NCBI GenBank assembly: GCA_963790065.1
Contig: CAWBNK010000025.1
Span: 1-64,000 of the forward strand
Reading direction: 5' to 3'
DNA from: Palsa-504 sp963790065
GTDB taxonomy: Bacteria; Actinomycetota; Actinomycetes; Streptosporangiales; Streptosporangiaceae
DNA length: 64,000 nucleotides
In this document: piece after piece, positions 46,942-55,017 of the stretch
Position numbering within the stretch: the first letter of the stretch is position 1
Layout of the letters: each line of letters opens with the position of its first letter
Notes under the pieces: model-generated
Seen by the model: only the letters and a program-made list of their open reading frames with translations
Told to the model about the DNA's origin: nothing
Database searches by the model: none
Position numbers and translations under genes: made by a program

Positions 46942-48569
46942 CCGTTCTGGCCCATCCGGGGCGGTCGCCGGCCGGCCTGACCGGGACCGGCGAACTGGCC
47001 CGGCTCGCCGTCCGGCGGGACCGGATCGGGCTGGCGGCGGGCGTCTACGTGATCACCGCCGGGGTGGCCGGCACGGCCTACACGTTCAGGAAGCTGTACC
47101 CGACCGAGGCCGGGCGGGCCGCGCTGGCCGCCACCGGGGGCAGCAACCCGGCCCTGCGGTTCCTGTACGGCAGGCTGGACGGTTCCTCCCTCGGCTCGCT
47201 CACCGCCTGGCGGTACGGCGTCTGGGCCGGCATCTTCGCCGCCCTGCTGGCCATCTTCGTGGTGATCAGGCACACCAGGTCCGATGAGGAGGCCGGGCGG
47301 CTGGAGCTGGTCGGCTCCACCGTCGTGGGGCGGCAGGCGGCGCTGGTGGCCGGGCTGGTGACCGCGGCCGCGGGCGTCCTCGCGGTGACGGCGCTGCTCT
47401 GCGCCGTGCTGCCGCTGGCCGGCCTGCCGGCCGTCGGCGCGGCCGCGCTCGCGCTAGGCATCGGCGGCTGCGGGCTGGCCTTCACCGCGATCGCCGCGGT
47501 GGCGGCCCAGCTGACCGCGAGCGCCCGGGCCGCGCGGGGGATCGCGCTGGCCGTGCTGGGCGTCGCCTTCGTGCTGCGCGGCGTGGGCGATTCGGCCGGG
47601 GCGAGCGGGCCGTCCTGGCTGTCCTGGGCCTCGCCGCTGGCCTGGATCCAGCTGGCCCGTCCGTTCGCCGCGCCGCGCTGGTGGGTGCTGGCCCTGCCGC
47701 TGGCGGTGACCGCAGCCGGCACCGCGGCGGCGTTCGCGCTGGCCGCGCGGCGGGACCAGGGCGCCGGGCTGCTGCCCGGACGGCCGGGCCCGGCGACGGC
47801 GTCGGTCTTCCTGCACGGCCCGTTCGGCCTGGCCTGGCGGCTGCAGCGGAGCGCGCTGCTCGGCTGGGCCCTCGGCTACGCGTTCACCTTCGCCGCCTCG
47901 GGGGCGGCGGCGAAGGGCATCGGCCAGCTGTTCGGCACCAGCACCGCGCTGGAGCATGAGTTCACCCGGCTCGGCGGCCAGTCCGCGATCACCAACGCCT
48001 ACCTGGCCGCGCTCATGCTGCTGGCCGGCCTGGTCGCCGCCGCGTACGCGATATCGGTGATCCTGCGGCTGCGGGCCGAGGAAATCGGCGCCGCGGCCGA
48101 GCCGGTGCTGGCCACGGCGACCGGCCGGGTCCGCTGGGCGCTCAGCCACATCGCCGTGGCCGTCGGGGGTGCCGCGCTGCTGCTGGCCGTGGCGGGCGTG
48201 GCGGCCGGCCTGGGCTACGGGCTGCGCACCGGGTCGGCCGGCCCCGAGGTGGCCCGGATGACCGGCGCGGCGCTGAGCCAGCTGCCGTCGGCGCTGGTGC
48301 TGGCCGCGGTGGCGATCGGCCTTTTCGGCCTGCTGCCGCGGGCCTGCGTGGCCGGCGCCTGGACCGCGCTGGGCCTGGTCGTGGTCATCGACCTGTTCGG
48401 CCAGGTGCTCCAGCTGCCGCACTGGGTGCTGGACATCTCGCCGTTCACCCACGCCCCCCGGCTGCCGGGCGGCACCGTGTCGGCCGGGCCGCTGCTCTGG
48501 CTGGGCCTGATCGCGCTCGCCTGCTCGGCGGCCGGCCTGGCCGGCCTGCGCCACCGCGACATCGGCTGA
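46938..48569 (+). CDS. ABC exporter permease (two-times-six-span type)
   Basis: A 543-aa membrane partner of the preceding ATPase, with about 12 hydrophobic spans in two halves (first half ~25-250, second half ~290-540). The halves are linked by RRDQGAGLLPGRPGPATAS. Conserved soluble bits include HTRSDEEAGRLELVGSTVVGRQ and RLRAEEIGAAAEPVLAT, the paired EExGxxE-type motifs of this permease class. Probably exports a drug-like or peptide compound; substrate unknown. Confidence 0.88.
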   Translation: MTVLAHPGRSPAGLTGTGELARLAVRRDRIGLAAGVYVITAGVAGTAYTFRKLYPTEAGRAALAATGGSNPALRFLYGRLDGSSLGSLTAWRYGVWAGIFAALLAIFVVIRHTRSDEEAGRLELVGSTVVGRQAALVAGLVTAAAGVLAVTALLCAVLPLAGLPAVGAAALALGIGGCGLAFTAIAAVAAQLTASARAARGIALAVLGVAFVLRGVGDSAGASGPSWLSWASPLAWIQLARPFAAPRWWVLALPLAVTAAGTAAAFALAARRDQGAGLLPGRPGPATASVFLHGPFGLAWRLQRSALLGWALGYAFTFAASGAAAKGIGQLFGTSTALEHEFTRLGGQSAITNAYLAALMLLAGLVAAAYAISVILRLRAEEIGAAAEPVLATATGRVRWALSHIAVAVGGAALLLAVAGVAAGLGYGLRTGSAGPEVARMTGAALSQLPSALVLAAVAIGLFGLLPRACVAGAWTALGLVVVIDLFGQVLQLPHWVLDISPFTHAPRLPGGTVSAGPLLWLGLIALACSAAGLAGLRHRDIG

Positions 48570-48775
48570 CCGGCCGTCCTCGACGGCCTGGAACTGGTGC
48601 CGCCCGGCGTCGTCCCGGCCCCGCGATGGCGGCCGGACAGCGACATGGCGGCCCAGGCGCCGACGATGGCCTGGTGCGATGCGGGCCGCAAACCCTGAAT
48701 TCGGGGATCGCACTTTGCATACAGTCGCCGATAAACTCCGGATGTGTCCAGGTCGAGCTGGACCGGAGGTGCGAG

Positions 48776-49462
48776 ATGGCGCAGGGGGTGACGATGGCGA
48801 CGATCCGTCCCCTGCAGCGGCCGGTGCCGTTGCGCCAGTCGGTGTACGACGCGCTGATCGACCTGATCGTCGGCGGTGAGCTGCCGTCGGGCCAGCACAT
48901 GGTGGAGACCGACCTGGCCCGCCAGCTGGGGGTGAGCAGGCAGCCGATCCGCGAGGCGCTGCACCGGATGGAAGCCGAGGGCTGGGTGGACCTGCGGCCC
49001 AGCCAGGGCGCCTTCGTGCACGTGCCGACCGAGCAGGAAGTGGACGAGCTGCTGAACGTGCGCTCCCTGCTCGAGGCCGAGACGGCCCGGCTGGCCGCGG
49101 CGTCCGCGCCCGGCCCGGACCAGCTGGCCCGGCTGCGTGAGATCTGCCGTGAGGGGCAGGCGGCCTTCGACGCCGGCGACTTCGGCACCGCGGTGGCGGC
49201 CAACAATTCCTTCCACGCCGAGATCGCGGCCATCGGCGGCAACGCGGTACTGGCCGAACTGGCCGACATAGTAGGCCGCCGGGCCCAGTGGTACTACCGG
49301 ATGGTGGCGCCCACCCGCGGGCACGGTTCGTGGGCCGAGCACGCCGAGATGATCGAGGCGCTCGAGGCGGCCGACGCCGACCAGGCCCAGTCGCTGGCCC
49401 GCCGCCACACCGAACGAACCCGCCAGGCCTACCACGACCCCAGGGAAACCGGACCCCGTTAA
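48776..49462 (+). CDS. GntR family regulator, FadR/FCD subfamily
   Basis: A 228-aa repressor. The winged helix is at ~20-80 (SVYDALIDLIVGGELPSGQHM, ETDLARQLGVSRQPIREALHRMEAEGWV). An FCD ligand domain follows (EVDELLNVRSLLEAETARLAA, NNSFHAEIAAIGGN, EHAEMIEALEAADADQAQ, RRHTERTR) with the metal-binding His/Asp/Asn set. ATG 48776 follows GGAGGTG, better than ATG 48794. No metabolic operon is adjacent, so the effector is unknown. Two perfect palindromes straddle its stop codon. Confidence 0.92.
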   Translation: MAQGVTMATIRPLQRPVPLRQSVYDALIDLIVGGELPSGQHMVETDLARQLGVSRQPIREALHRMEAEGWVDLRPSQGAFVHVPTEQEVDELLNVRSLLEAETARLAAASAPGPDQLARLREICREGQAAFDAGDFGTAVAANNSFHAEIAAIGGNAVLAELADIVGRRAQWYYRMVAPTRGHGSWAEHAEMIEALEAADADQAQSLARRHTERTRQAYHDPRETGPR

Positions 49463-49480
49463 CGGGACCCCGTTAACGGG
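49455..49480. repeat. Two tandem CCCGTTAACGGG palindromes at the gntR stop
   Basis: CCCGTTAACGGG occurs at 49455-49466 and 49469-49480, each a perfect 12-bp palindrome. A third degenerate unit follows. The first contains the TAA stop of the GntR gene. Confidence 0.6.
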
Positions 49481-49533
49481 ACCCCGCTGACCGGATCGCC
49501 CCCTCGCCGCCCGCCCCGCCCCTGCTGGTCTTC

Positions 49534-49586
49534 CATGATCACGGGCACTTTTGGTCGCTATTTGGTACAAACTGCCCGCGATCATG
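49534..49586. repeat. Dispersed intergenic hairpin repeat, copy B
   Basis: Arms CATGATCACGGGCACTTT and AAACTGCCCGCGATCATG pair over 18 bp with two mismatches. The loop (TGGTCGCTATTTGGTAC) differs from that of copy A at 4478-4530 at only a few positions, and both are in the same orientation. Confidence 0.75.
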
Positions 49587-49629
49587 AAACGGCCTGGTGC
49601 GACCCTCCGCGGCAAGATGCTTTCGTTGC

Positions 49630-49651
49630 GGAGAGTAACTGTATACTCTCC
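49630..49651. promoter_or_regulatory. Inverted repeat GGAGAGTA-N6-TACTCTCC
   Basis: Perfect 8-bp arms around ACTGTA, about 200 bp upstream of the surface protein gene and 170 bp after the gntR stop. The core TATACTC is AT-rich for this genome. It may be an operator for the neighbouring GntR protein. Confidence 0.45.
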
Positions 49652-49850
49652 GTTGGTGAGATCGGGGGCGGGCGACTTGCCGTAAAGGCGCGAATGCACC
49701 ATAAGGACGGTCGCCGGCCAGTAGCGTGAGTCATCAAATCGAGACCTCGGCGTCGGAATTATCCAAGTGGGTCGCAGAGTGTCTCTTTTGTCGCGATGAT
49801 GCTAGTGATCATTGACCTGCTGTACGACAGACAGGGGAGTGACCCGGTAT

Positions 49851-51932
49851 ATGAGAAGCGGTTCGCCGGCTGACGACGGTGGATGGCCATCTGCGCAGCA
49901 TCCCTACGGGGATGGGCCCACCGGCCGACCGGGCCCCGACGGGCCGGGGCGACACGGCGAACCGCAGCAGGGACGGGGCGGATCCGGCGAGGTGCCGTTC
50001 GGCCCGGACATCTCCTGGCCCAACGGCTTCCGGCAGCTGGACACCGGCTCCCGGCGCGTGCTCGAGTCCGGTTACGGCTCAGGCGGCTACCCGTCCGGCG
50101 GCTACCGCACCCCCGGCCCCGGCCCGGGCCAGTACGACCAGGTAGACCCCGGTTACGGCCGCCGCTCCCCGGGCCGCGCCGCCGACTCCGGGTACTGGCC
50201 GCCCGCCATGGACGACACCGGCTACGGCGATCCGGGCTACTCAGACCCGTCCTACGAAGGCCCGCGCAGCGTGCCCGGCGCCTCCCTGCCGCCCGGCGGC
50301 GGCCGCGGCGGCCGGGCTTCCGGCGGCTACGACCAGCAGCCCGGGTACCAGGTACCGGACTACCGCGAGCCGGTCCGCCCCGAGTTCGGCTACCAGCAGG
50401 GTTATGTGCCGCCGCTGAGCGCACCGCCGGAGATCTACCCGGTGACCGGCGCGCAGGAGGCCCTGCCCGAGACCGGCCCGCAGCCGGGACCCAGCTTCTG
50501 GGGCCGGCCCGACCAGCCGGCCGCCCCGTCGTATCCCGAGCAGTGGTACGAGCACCCGCGCCTGGACCCGCCGCCCGCGCCCGCGCCCGATCCGCGGCTG
50601 GCCGGCATGCGCTACGACGAGCTGCACTACGAGGACCCGCCCGCCGGGTACGACGAGCCGCTCGACGACGACGCGTGGGTGCAGGAACTGCGCCGCAGCG
50701 CCCCCGCCTACCCTCAGACCTCGGCCGGCCCGTCCGACCCGTCGCCGCGCCGCGCCGACCCGCCGCGCGTATCCGGCATCGGCCAGCCGCCCGGCTCCAG
50801 CCAGCCGCCCAGCTACGGCCCGCAGCCCGGTTCCGGCCCGCACCCCGGTTCCGGCCCGCAGCCCGGCTTCCAGCGCGCCCCCGGCCGCGAGCAGCCGCCC
50901 GGCTTCGGGTCGCCCCGGGATGACCGGAGCGGCCCGCGGATGAGCGCCAGGCCGGAGACCGGCGACGCCCGTCCGTCGTTCCCTCGCGACCTGTCCGGGC
51001 AGGGCTTCCTGGGCGCCCCGGCGGCTCCGGTCGGCCTGCTCACCTCGCCCGCCGTCCGGCCGCTCGAGGCTCCCGCTGAGGCCGCGCCGCTGCAGACCGG
51101 GTCGAACGTGCTTGCTGCCCCGGATGTCCGGGACGCGCCCGACACGCGCCAGTTCCCGGTGGTCCGTCCCGGGCACGGCCTGGACGGACCGTCGATCACC
51201 TCGTCCTGGCCCGCCCAGCCGCAGGCCGACGAGGTGGAGTCCTACGAGGACTTCTGGCGGGAAGACGATGACGATGAGTATCGCGGCCTGTTCCCCGACG
51301 AGGACGGCGCCCGCGACACGGGTCCGAGGGCCAAGCGCGGCACCGGCCGCCGCCGCGGCCGCAGCAACGACCACCGGCTCTGGCTGGCCCTGCTCGGCGT
51401 GATCCTGGCGGCGGGAGCAGCGATCTTCGGGATCATCAAGTTCGAGTTCCCGTCCCACGGCGGCCCGGTGCACAGCATGGTCACCCCGGCCCGGATCGGC
51501 GGCTACGTCCGCACGGTGAACCTGGAGAAGCAGACGCACCTGGCCCAGCTGCGCGCCGAGGTCATCACGATGAGCTCCGGCCACGCCAGCAGCGTGGTGT
51601 CGGCGGCTTACGAGTCAGGTAACTCCGCGGCTGGCGCCACCGAGCAGATCATCATGTTCATCGGCGGCCACCTGGCCAACGCCGCGCCCAGCAGCTCGAT
51701 CGCCAGCTTCGTCCAGAAGTTCCCGGCCGCCGTGGTCGTACCCGCGGGGTCGCTGGGCGGCCAGGCGGCGTGCGTGGAGAACGGCACCGGCACCTCGAAC
51801 CCGGTGTCGATGTGCGTGTGGTTCGACAACGACAGCTTCGGCGAGATCGTCTCGCCGACCATGAACGCCAACGCGCTGTCCACGGTGATGCGGACCGTCC
51901 GCCCGTCGTTCGAGCTGGTGGTCAGGAAGTAG
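49851..51932 (+). CDS. Large disordered single-span membrane protein
   Basis: A 693-aa protein. Residues ~1-500 are disordered and rich in Pro, Gly, Tyr, Gln and Arg with short tyrosine repeats (GYGDPGYSDPSYEG). A basic patch (RAKRGTGRRRGRSNDHR) precedes one membrane span (LWLALLGVILAAGAAIFGII, ~525-545). The ~150-aa outer domain (RIGGYVRTVNLEKQTHLAQL, IIMFIGGHLANAAPSSSIAS, GGQAACVENGTGTSNPVSMC) is globular with two cysteines likely to form a disulfide. I chose ATG 49851 over an earlier in-frame ATG because of AGGGGAG upstream. Function unknown. Confidence 0.8.
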   Translation: MRSGSPADDGGWPSAQHPYGDGPTGRPGPDGPGRHGEPQQGRGGSGEVPFGPDISWPNGFRQLDTGSRRVLESGYGSGGYPSGGYRTPGPGPGQYDQVDPGYGRRSPGRAADSGYWPPAMDDTGYGDPGYSDPSYEGPRSVPGASLPPGGGRGGRASGGYDQQPGYQVPDYREPVRPEFGYQQGYVPPLSAPPEIYPVTGAQEALPETGPQPGPSFWGRPDQPAAPSYPEQWYEHPRLDPPPAPAPDPRLAGMRYDELHYEDPPAGYDEPLDDDAWVQELRRSAPAYPQTSAGPSDPSPRRADPPRVSGIGQPPGSSQPPSYGPQPGSGPHPGSGPQPGFQRAPGREQPPGFGSPRDDRSGPRMSARPETGDARPSFPRDLSGQGFLGAPAAPVGLLTSPAVRPLEAPAEAAPLQTGSNVLAAPDVRDAPDTRQFPVVRPGHGLDGPSITSSWPAQPQADEVESYEDFWREDDDDEYRGLFPDEDGARDTGPRAKRGTGRRRGRSNDHRLWLALLGVILAAGAAIFGIIKFEFPSHGGPVHSMVTPARIGGYVRTVNLEKQTHLAQLRAEVITMSSGHASSVVSAAYESGNSAAGATEQIIMFIGGHLANAAPSSSIASFVQKFPAAVVVPAGSLGGQAACVENGTGTSNPVSMCVWFDNDSFGEIVSPTMNANALSTVMRTVRPSFELVVRK

Positions 51933-51974
51933 CGCTGGTCCCGTCGCCGGCTCAGCCAGGACCGGCCGCTGGTT

Positions 51975-53228
51975 CTAGCGGCCTGGCTTGCCCGGCCGTG
52001 GCCGCTTGCGCACCGACAGGCGGGTCACCGTGAGCATGATGGCCAGCCCCAGCGCGATCAGGCCCGCGACCTGAGCGGCCGCGACCGGCGAGCCGAGCGC
52101 GACCGGCGAGGCCTCAGCGACCGGCCCGGTGTCCCGGCTGGCCGACGGCGACGCACCCGCGGCGCTCGCGCTCGGCGTGTCCGACGGGGTGATGTCCGGG
52201 AACAGGCCCGCGGCGTTGCCGGCCCCGATGAGCAGGCTGGCCTCGGCGTTCAGGTCCGGCACGTTCAGGTTCGGGATGGGCCCGATCGGCATCACGATAT
52301 CCGGCTTGGCGCCCGCCGCGGCCGCGGCCGCGGCCGCGGTGACCGTGGTGGTCTCGTCCGCCGCGGGCGCCGTCCACTTGGCCGTGGTGGTCACGCTGGC
52401 CGTGGCGGTCAGCTTCACCGAGCTGACCGAGGACGCGTTCGAGGCCACCGCGATCTGCGCCTTGAGGTCGGTAGCCTGCTTGTCGGTGACCGAAGCCAGC
52501 GTGCATGACGCCGTGCCGTTCTTGCTGCAGCCGCTGGTGAACTCGGGCTTCTGGCTGGTCGGCTGCGAGGTGAGCGCGACGGTCACGCCCGACGCCGAGT
52601 CGTTGATGGTGGAGACGTTCACGTCGTAGGTGGCCGACTGCCCGCGCTTGATGCTGGACTGGAGGCGCTGGACGGTCACGCACAGCTGCGGCTGGCCCGT
52701 GGAGCTGGCACTGGTGGAACTGGCACTGGGGGAGCTGGCACTGGGACTGGGAGTGGCCGCGATGAAGGCGTCCTGCGAAGCCGAGAGCGTGCTGGACGAC
52801 GCGGACCCGGACGGCGACGAGGACGAAGACCCCGACCCGGACGAGGACGAGCCGGACCCGGACGGCGAGGGTGTCACGTTCTCCGATGCGGACGGCGAGC
52901 TGGGCTGAGCGGGAGTGTCGCTGGCCGCGGGCGAGGTAGAGGCCGGCGGATCGCTGCTCGGCGGGTCGCTGGGAGAACTGCTGCTCGGAGAGGGCGAGGG
53001 AGACGGTGACGGCGAGGGGGACGGCGACGGTGGGGGCGAGTGGGACGGTGAGGGCGTGGGGGACGGGGAAGCCGAGGCGGGCAGGGCCTGGCACACGATG
53101 TCAGAATCGGATGCCGGCCCGGCGCCGGGACTGGCCGCCGCCGCCTGCGCGGTCCCCAGCATGCTCAGGGTGAGGAAACTCCCGCTCAGTACGGTCACTG
53201 CCGCTACTCGCACCTGCGCGAAACGCAT
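51975..53228 (-). CDS. Secreted Ser/Pro-rich surface protein with C-terminal anchor
   Basis: A 417-aa protein. A signal peptide (residues 1-~32, ending GTAQAAAA) leads into a ~130-residue Ser/Pro stalk of SPSPSP type. A globular domain at ~178-290 follows (LCVTVQRLQSSIKRGQSATYDV, TSGCSKNGTASCTLASV), resembling bacterial Ig-like/DUF11 repeats. Near the end is a membrane span (VAAAQVAGLIALGLAIMLTV) with a basic tail RKRPRPGKPGR. No LPxTG motif precedes the span, so it is probably membrane-held, though it lies near a sortase gene. Convergent with the preceding gene. Confidence 0.82.
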   Translation of the reverse strand: MRFAQVRVAAVTVLSGSFLTLSMLGTAQAAAASPGAGPASDSDIVCQALPASASPSPTPSPSHSPPPSPSPSPSPSPSPSPSSSSPSDPPSSDPPASTSPAASDTPAQPSSPSASENVTPSPSGSGSSSSGSGSSSSSPSGSASSSTLSASQDAFIAATPSPSASSPSASSTSASSTGQPQLCVTVQRLQSSIKRGQSATYDVNVSTINDSASGVTVALTSQPTSQKPEFTSGCSKNGTASCTLASVTDKQATDLKAQIAVASNASSVSSVKLTATASVTTTAKWTAPAADETTTVTAAAAAAAAGAKPDIVMPIGPIPNLNVPDLNAEASLLIGAGNAAGLFPDITPSDTPSASAAGASPSASRDTGPVAEASPVALGSPVAAAQVAGLIALGLAIMLTVTRLSVRKRPRPGKPGR

Positions 53229-53579
53229 AAGTGGCCTGTCTCCGCTGCTCGTCAGGGTTATTTGTCGTCTCTTCTAGGGATTCGGAGATGCTGTCGGGGC
53301 GGATGGGTCTCTGTAGTCATATCCTCAAACAGGTTACATATGCATCACACGTCCTCCTCGTCACGGCCCAGCCGCTAGGATGACCCGCCCGGCGGTCAGC
53401 ACCCTTGATGGGACGTTCGGCGGGCCGGATCGGTTCACGTTTTTTTGGGGGATCTCGCGGGCCCGGTCGCTGCGCACCGTAGTAGAGGAGCATGCAACCG
53501 CGGATATCGGTTGATACGGGCGCCCGCATGTGCTCTGCTGTTCGCTGTTCCAGACAGCCATGGCGACGCGGGGAACAGC
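53229..53579. other. 351-bp divergent intergenic region
   Basis: Separates the secreted protein gene from the sortase gene. It contains a T7 run near 53440 and the sortase leader that is duplicated upstream of the DUF4397 gene (see 53494-53579). No gene is seen. Confidence 0.6.
53494..53579 (+). promoter_or_regulatory. Sortase gene leader, copy 1 of a duplicated promoter region
   Basis: Shares GCAAC-N11-GTTGATAC and then an identical 15-mer TGTGCTCTGCTGTTC (53529-53543) with the leader at 54757-54834. ACAGCC, GGCGACG and the region of the ATG are also shared. Conservation across both leaders suggests common regulation. Confidence 0.65.
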
Positions 53580-54665
53580 ATGGGCGACGGCAGACGTGGC
53601 GGCAGGCCGTCTGGCGGCATGCTCCTGGGCGACCCGCCGCCCGAGCCCATCCCCGTCATCAAGGGCCGGCCGGGCGATGACTGGTGGGATCCGGCCTGGG
53701 ACGCCGACTGGTGGGGACCCCGCTGGGACACGGTGACGCCCGGCCTCAGCGACCTGGTCGTCAAGCCGCGCACCCCGGAAGCAGGACCGCCGGCCAGCGC
53801 CCCGCCCGCCGCCCCGCCGGCCAGCGCCCCGCCCGCCGCCCTGCCGCCCCCGGCGGCGGCCCGCTCCGTCTCGGCTGGCCCCGGGCCAGCCGGCCCTGCA
53901 TCAGCCGGCCCTGCGCCGGCCGGTCCGCCCGGCGCCACGCCCGCGGTCAAGACGCCCCCGGCCGAGCCCTCCTGGGCCCGGGTCCTGATCACCACGATCA
54001 GCCTGTGGACCTCGCGACGCCGGTCCGGAACCTCGCGCGGGCGGCTGCTGGCGGCCTCGATGCTGGGCGCCGGGGTGCTGGCCGTGGCGGCCGGCGCCGC
54101 CGGGCTGGCCGTAGCCGGGGGGCCGTCGGTCACGTCCGCGCCTCGGCCGGCCCCGCCGACCCCCATCGCCACCCCGTCGGGCCCGACGGTGAACCCGGTC
54201 GGGCTGCAGACCACCGCGCTGCCCGCCGCGCCGGTGTCGCTGACCATCCCGGCCATCGGGGTCAAGACCTCGCTCGTGCGGCTCGGCCTGCAGGCGAACG
54301 GCACGCTCCAGGTGCCGGGCTCCACCACGGTGGCCGGCTGGTACACCGGCAGCCCGCGGCCCGGCGCGGCCGGGTCCGCGGTCATCGCCGGCCACGTCGA
54401 CTCCCGCTACGGGCCCGGCATCTTCTTCTGGCTGCGGACCATGCGCCCGGGCGAGCGCATCTACGTCAAACGCGCCGACGGCACGCTGGCGGTCTTCACC
54501 GTCACCGGCGTCCGGACCTATCCCAAGGACCAGTTCCCCACGGCCGCGGTCTACGGCCCCGCACCCGACGCCGAACTCCGCGTGATCACCTGCGGCGGCC
54601 TCTTCGACCAGTCCGTCGGCAGCTACCTCAGCAACGTCGTGGTGTTCGCCCGGCTGACCGCGTGA
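53580..54665 (+). CDS. Class F sortase
   Basis: A transpeptidase that anchors surface proteins. A 361-aa protein: cytoplasmic N-terminus with DDWWDPAWDADWWGPRWD, an Ala/Pro-rich linker, one membrane span (~160-185, LLAASMLGAGVLAVAAGAAG), then the sortase barrel. The catalytic histidine is in VIAGHVDSRYG and the cysteine in LRVITCGGLFD. The arginine usual twelve residues after the cysteine (HYRDN-like) is replaced, the local sequence being GSYLSNVVV, so catalysis may use another basic residue or be weak. ATG 53580 follows GGGGAA. It precedes a DUF4397 protein, its regular partner. Confidence 0.88.
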   Translation: MGDGRRGGRPSGGMLLGDPPPEPIPVIKGRPGDDWWDPAWDADWWGPRWDTVTPGLSDLVVKPRTPEAGPPASAPPAAPPASAPPAALPPPAAARSVSAGPGPAGPASAGPAPAGPPGATPAVKTPPAEPSWARVLITTISLWTSRRRSGTSRGRLLAASMLGAGVLAVAAGAAGLAVAGGPSVTSAPRPAPPTPIATPSGPTVNPVGLQTTALPAAPVSLTIPAIGVKTSLVRLGLQANGTLQVPGSTTVAGWYTGSPRPGAAGSAVIAGHVDSRYGPGIFFWLRTMRPGERIYVKRADGTLAVFTVTGVRTYPKDQFPTAAVYGPAPDAELRVITCGGLFDQSVGSYLSNVVVFARLTA

Positions 54666-55017
54666 TGCGGTCCCGCGCGGGCCGTCCCGGCCGCCGCCGA
54701 TTCGCTGCCGCAACGGACCGCGGCGCACCGAATGCGGCTGATATTTCGGTTGGGTCGCAACTAACGATTTGGGTTGATACGGCCGGGGCCCGTGTGCTCT
54801 GCTGTTCTGCACAGCCACGGCGACGGGGCACGGTATGAGCGATACCGCCCGCCGCGGCCGCCCGCCCGTAGTCATGCCGGGCAATTTTGCACCGAACGGT
54901 CCGACACGCGCGTTAATCCGCCAGTTTGCGGGCTGTCCGGGGCAGGCTTGGGACGTGGTGTTGACGGCTTCCGGGATCGGACCGCATGGAAAAAACAGCA
55001 CGGAAAGGGGCCTGCGC
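54666..55017. other. 352-bp leader region of the DUF4397 gene
   Basis: Holds the second copy of the duplicated leader (54757-54834). A short frame from ATG 54835 is continuous with the DUF4397 coding frame but precedes the signal peptide, so I treat it as untranslated. Confidence 0.5.
54757..54834 (+). promoter_or_regulatory. DUF4397 gene leader, copy 2 of the duplicated promoter region
   Basis: Contains GCAAC (54757), GTTGATAC (54773-54780) and TGTGCTCTGCTGTTC (54793-54807) in the same order and nearly the same spacing as the sortase leader. Confidence 0.65.

Larger units (their letters stand above)
49463..49850. other. 388-bp intergenic region rich in symmetric sequence
   Basis: Contains the second CCCGTTAACGGG palindrome, dispersed hairpin copy B (49534-49586) and an inverted repeat at 49630-49651. 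A ribosome-binding AGGGGAG precedes the ATG at 49851. No gene is seen. Confidence 0.6.

Noticed and set aside
51975..53228. LPxTG-anchored sortase substrate
   Set aside because: No LPxTG or close variant is visible before the terminal hydrophobic segment, so I describe it only as membrane-held.
54835..55017. A 61-aa N-terminal extension of the DUF4397 protein
   Set aside because: It would bury the signal peptide. ATG 55018 has a good ribosome-binding sequence and begins the signal peptide.
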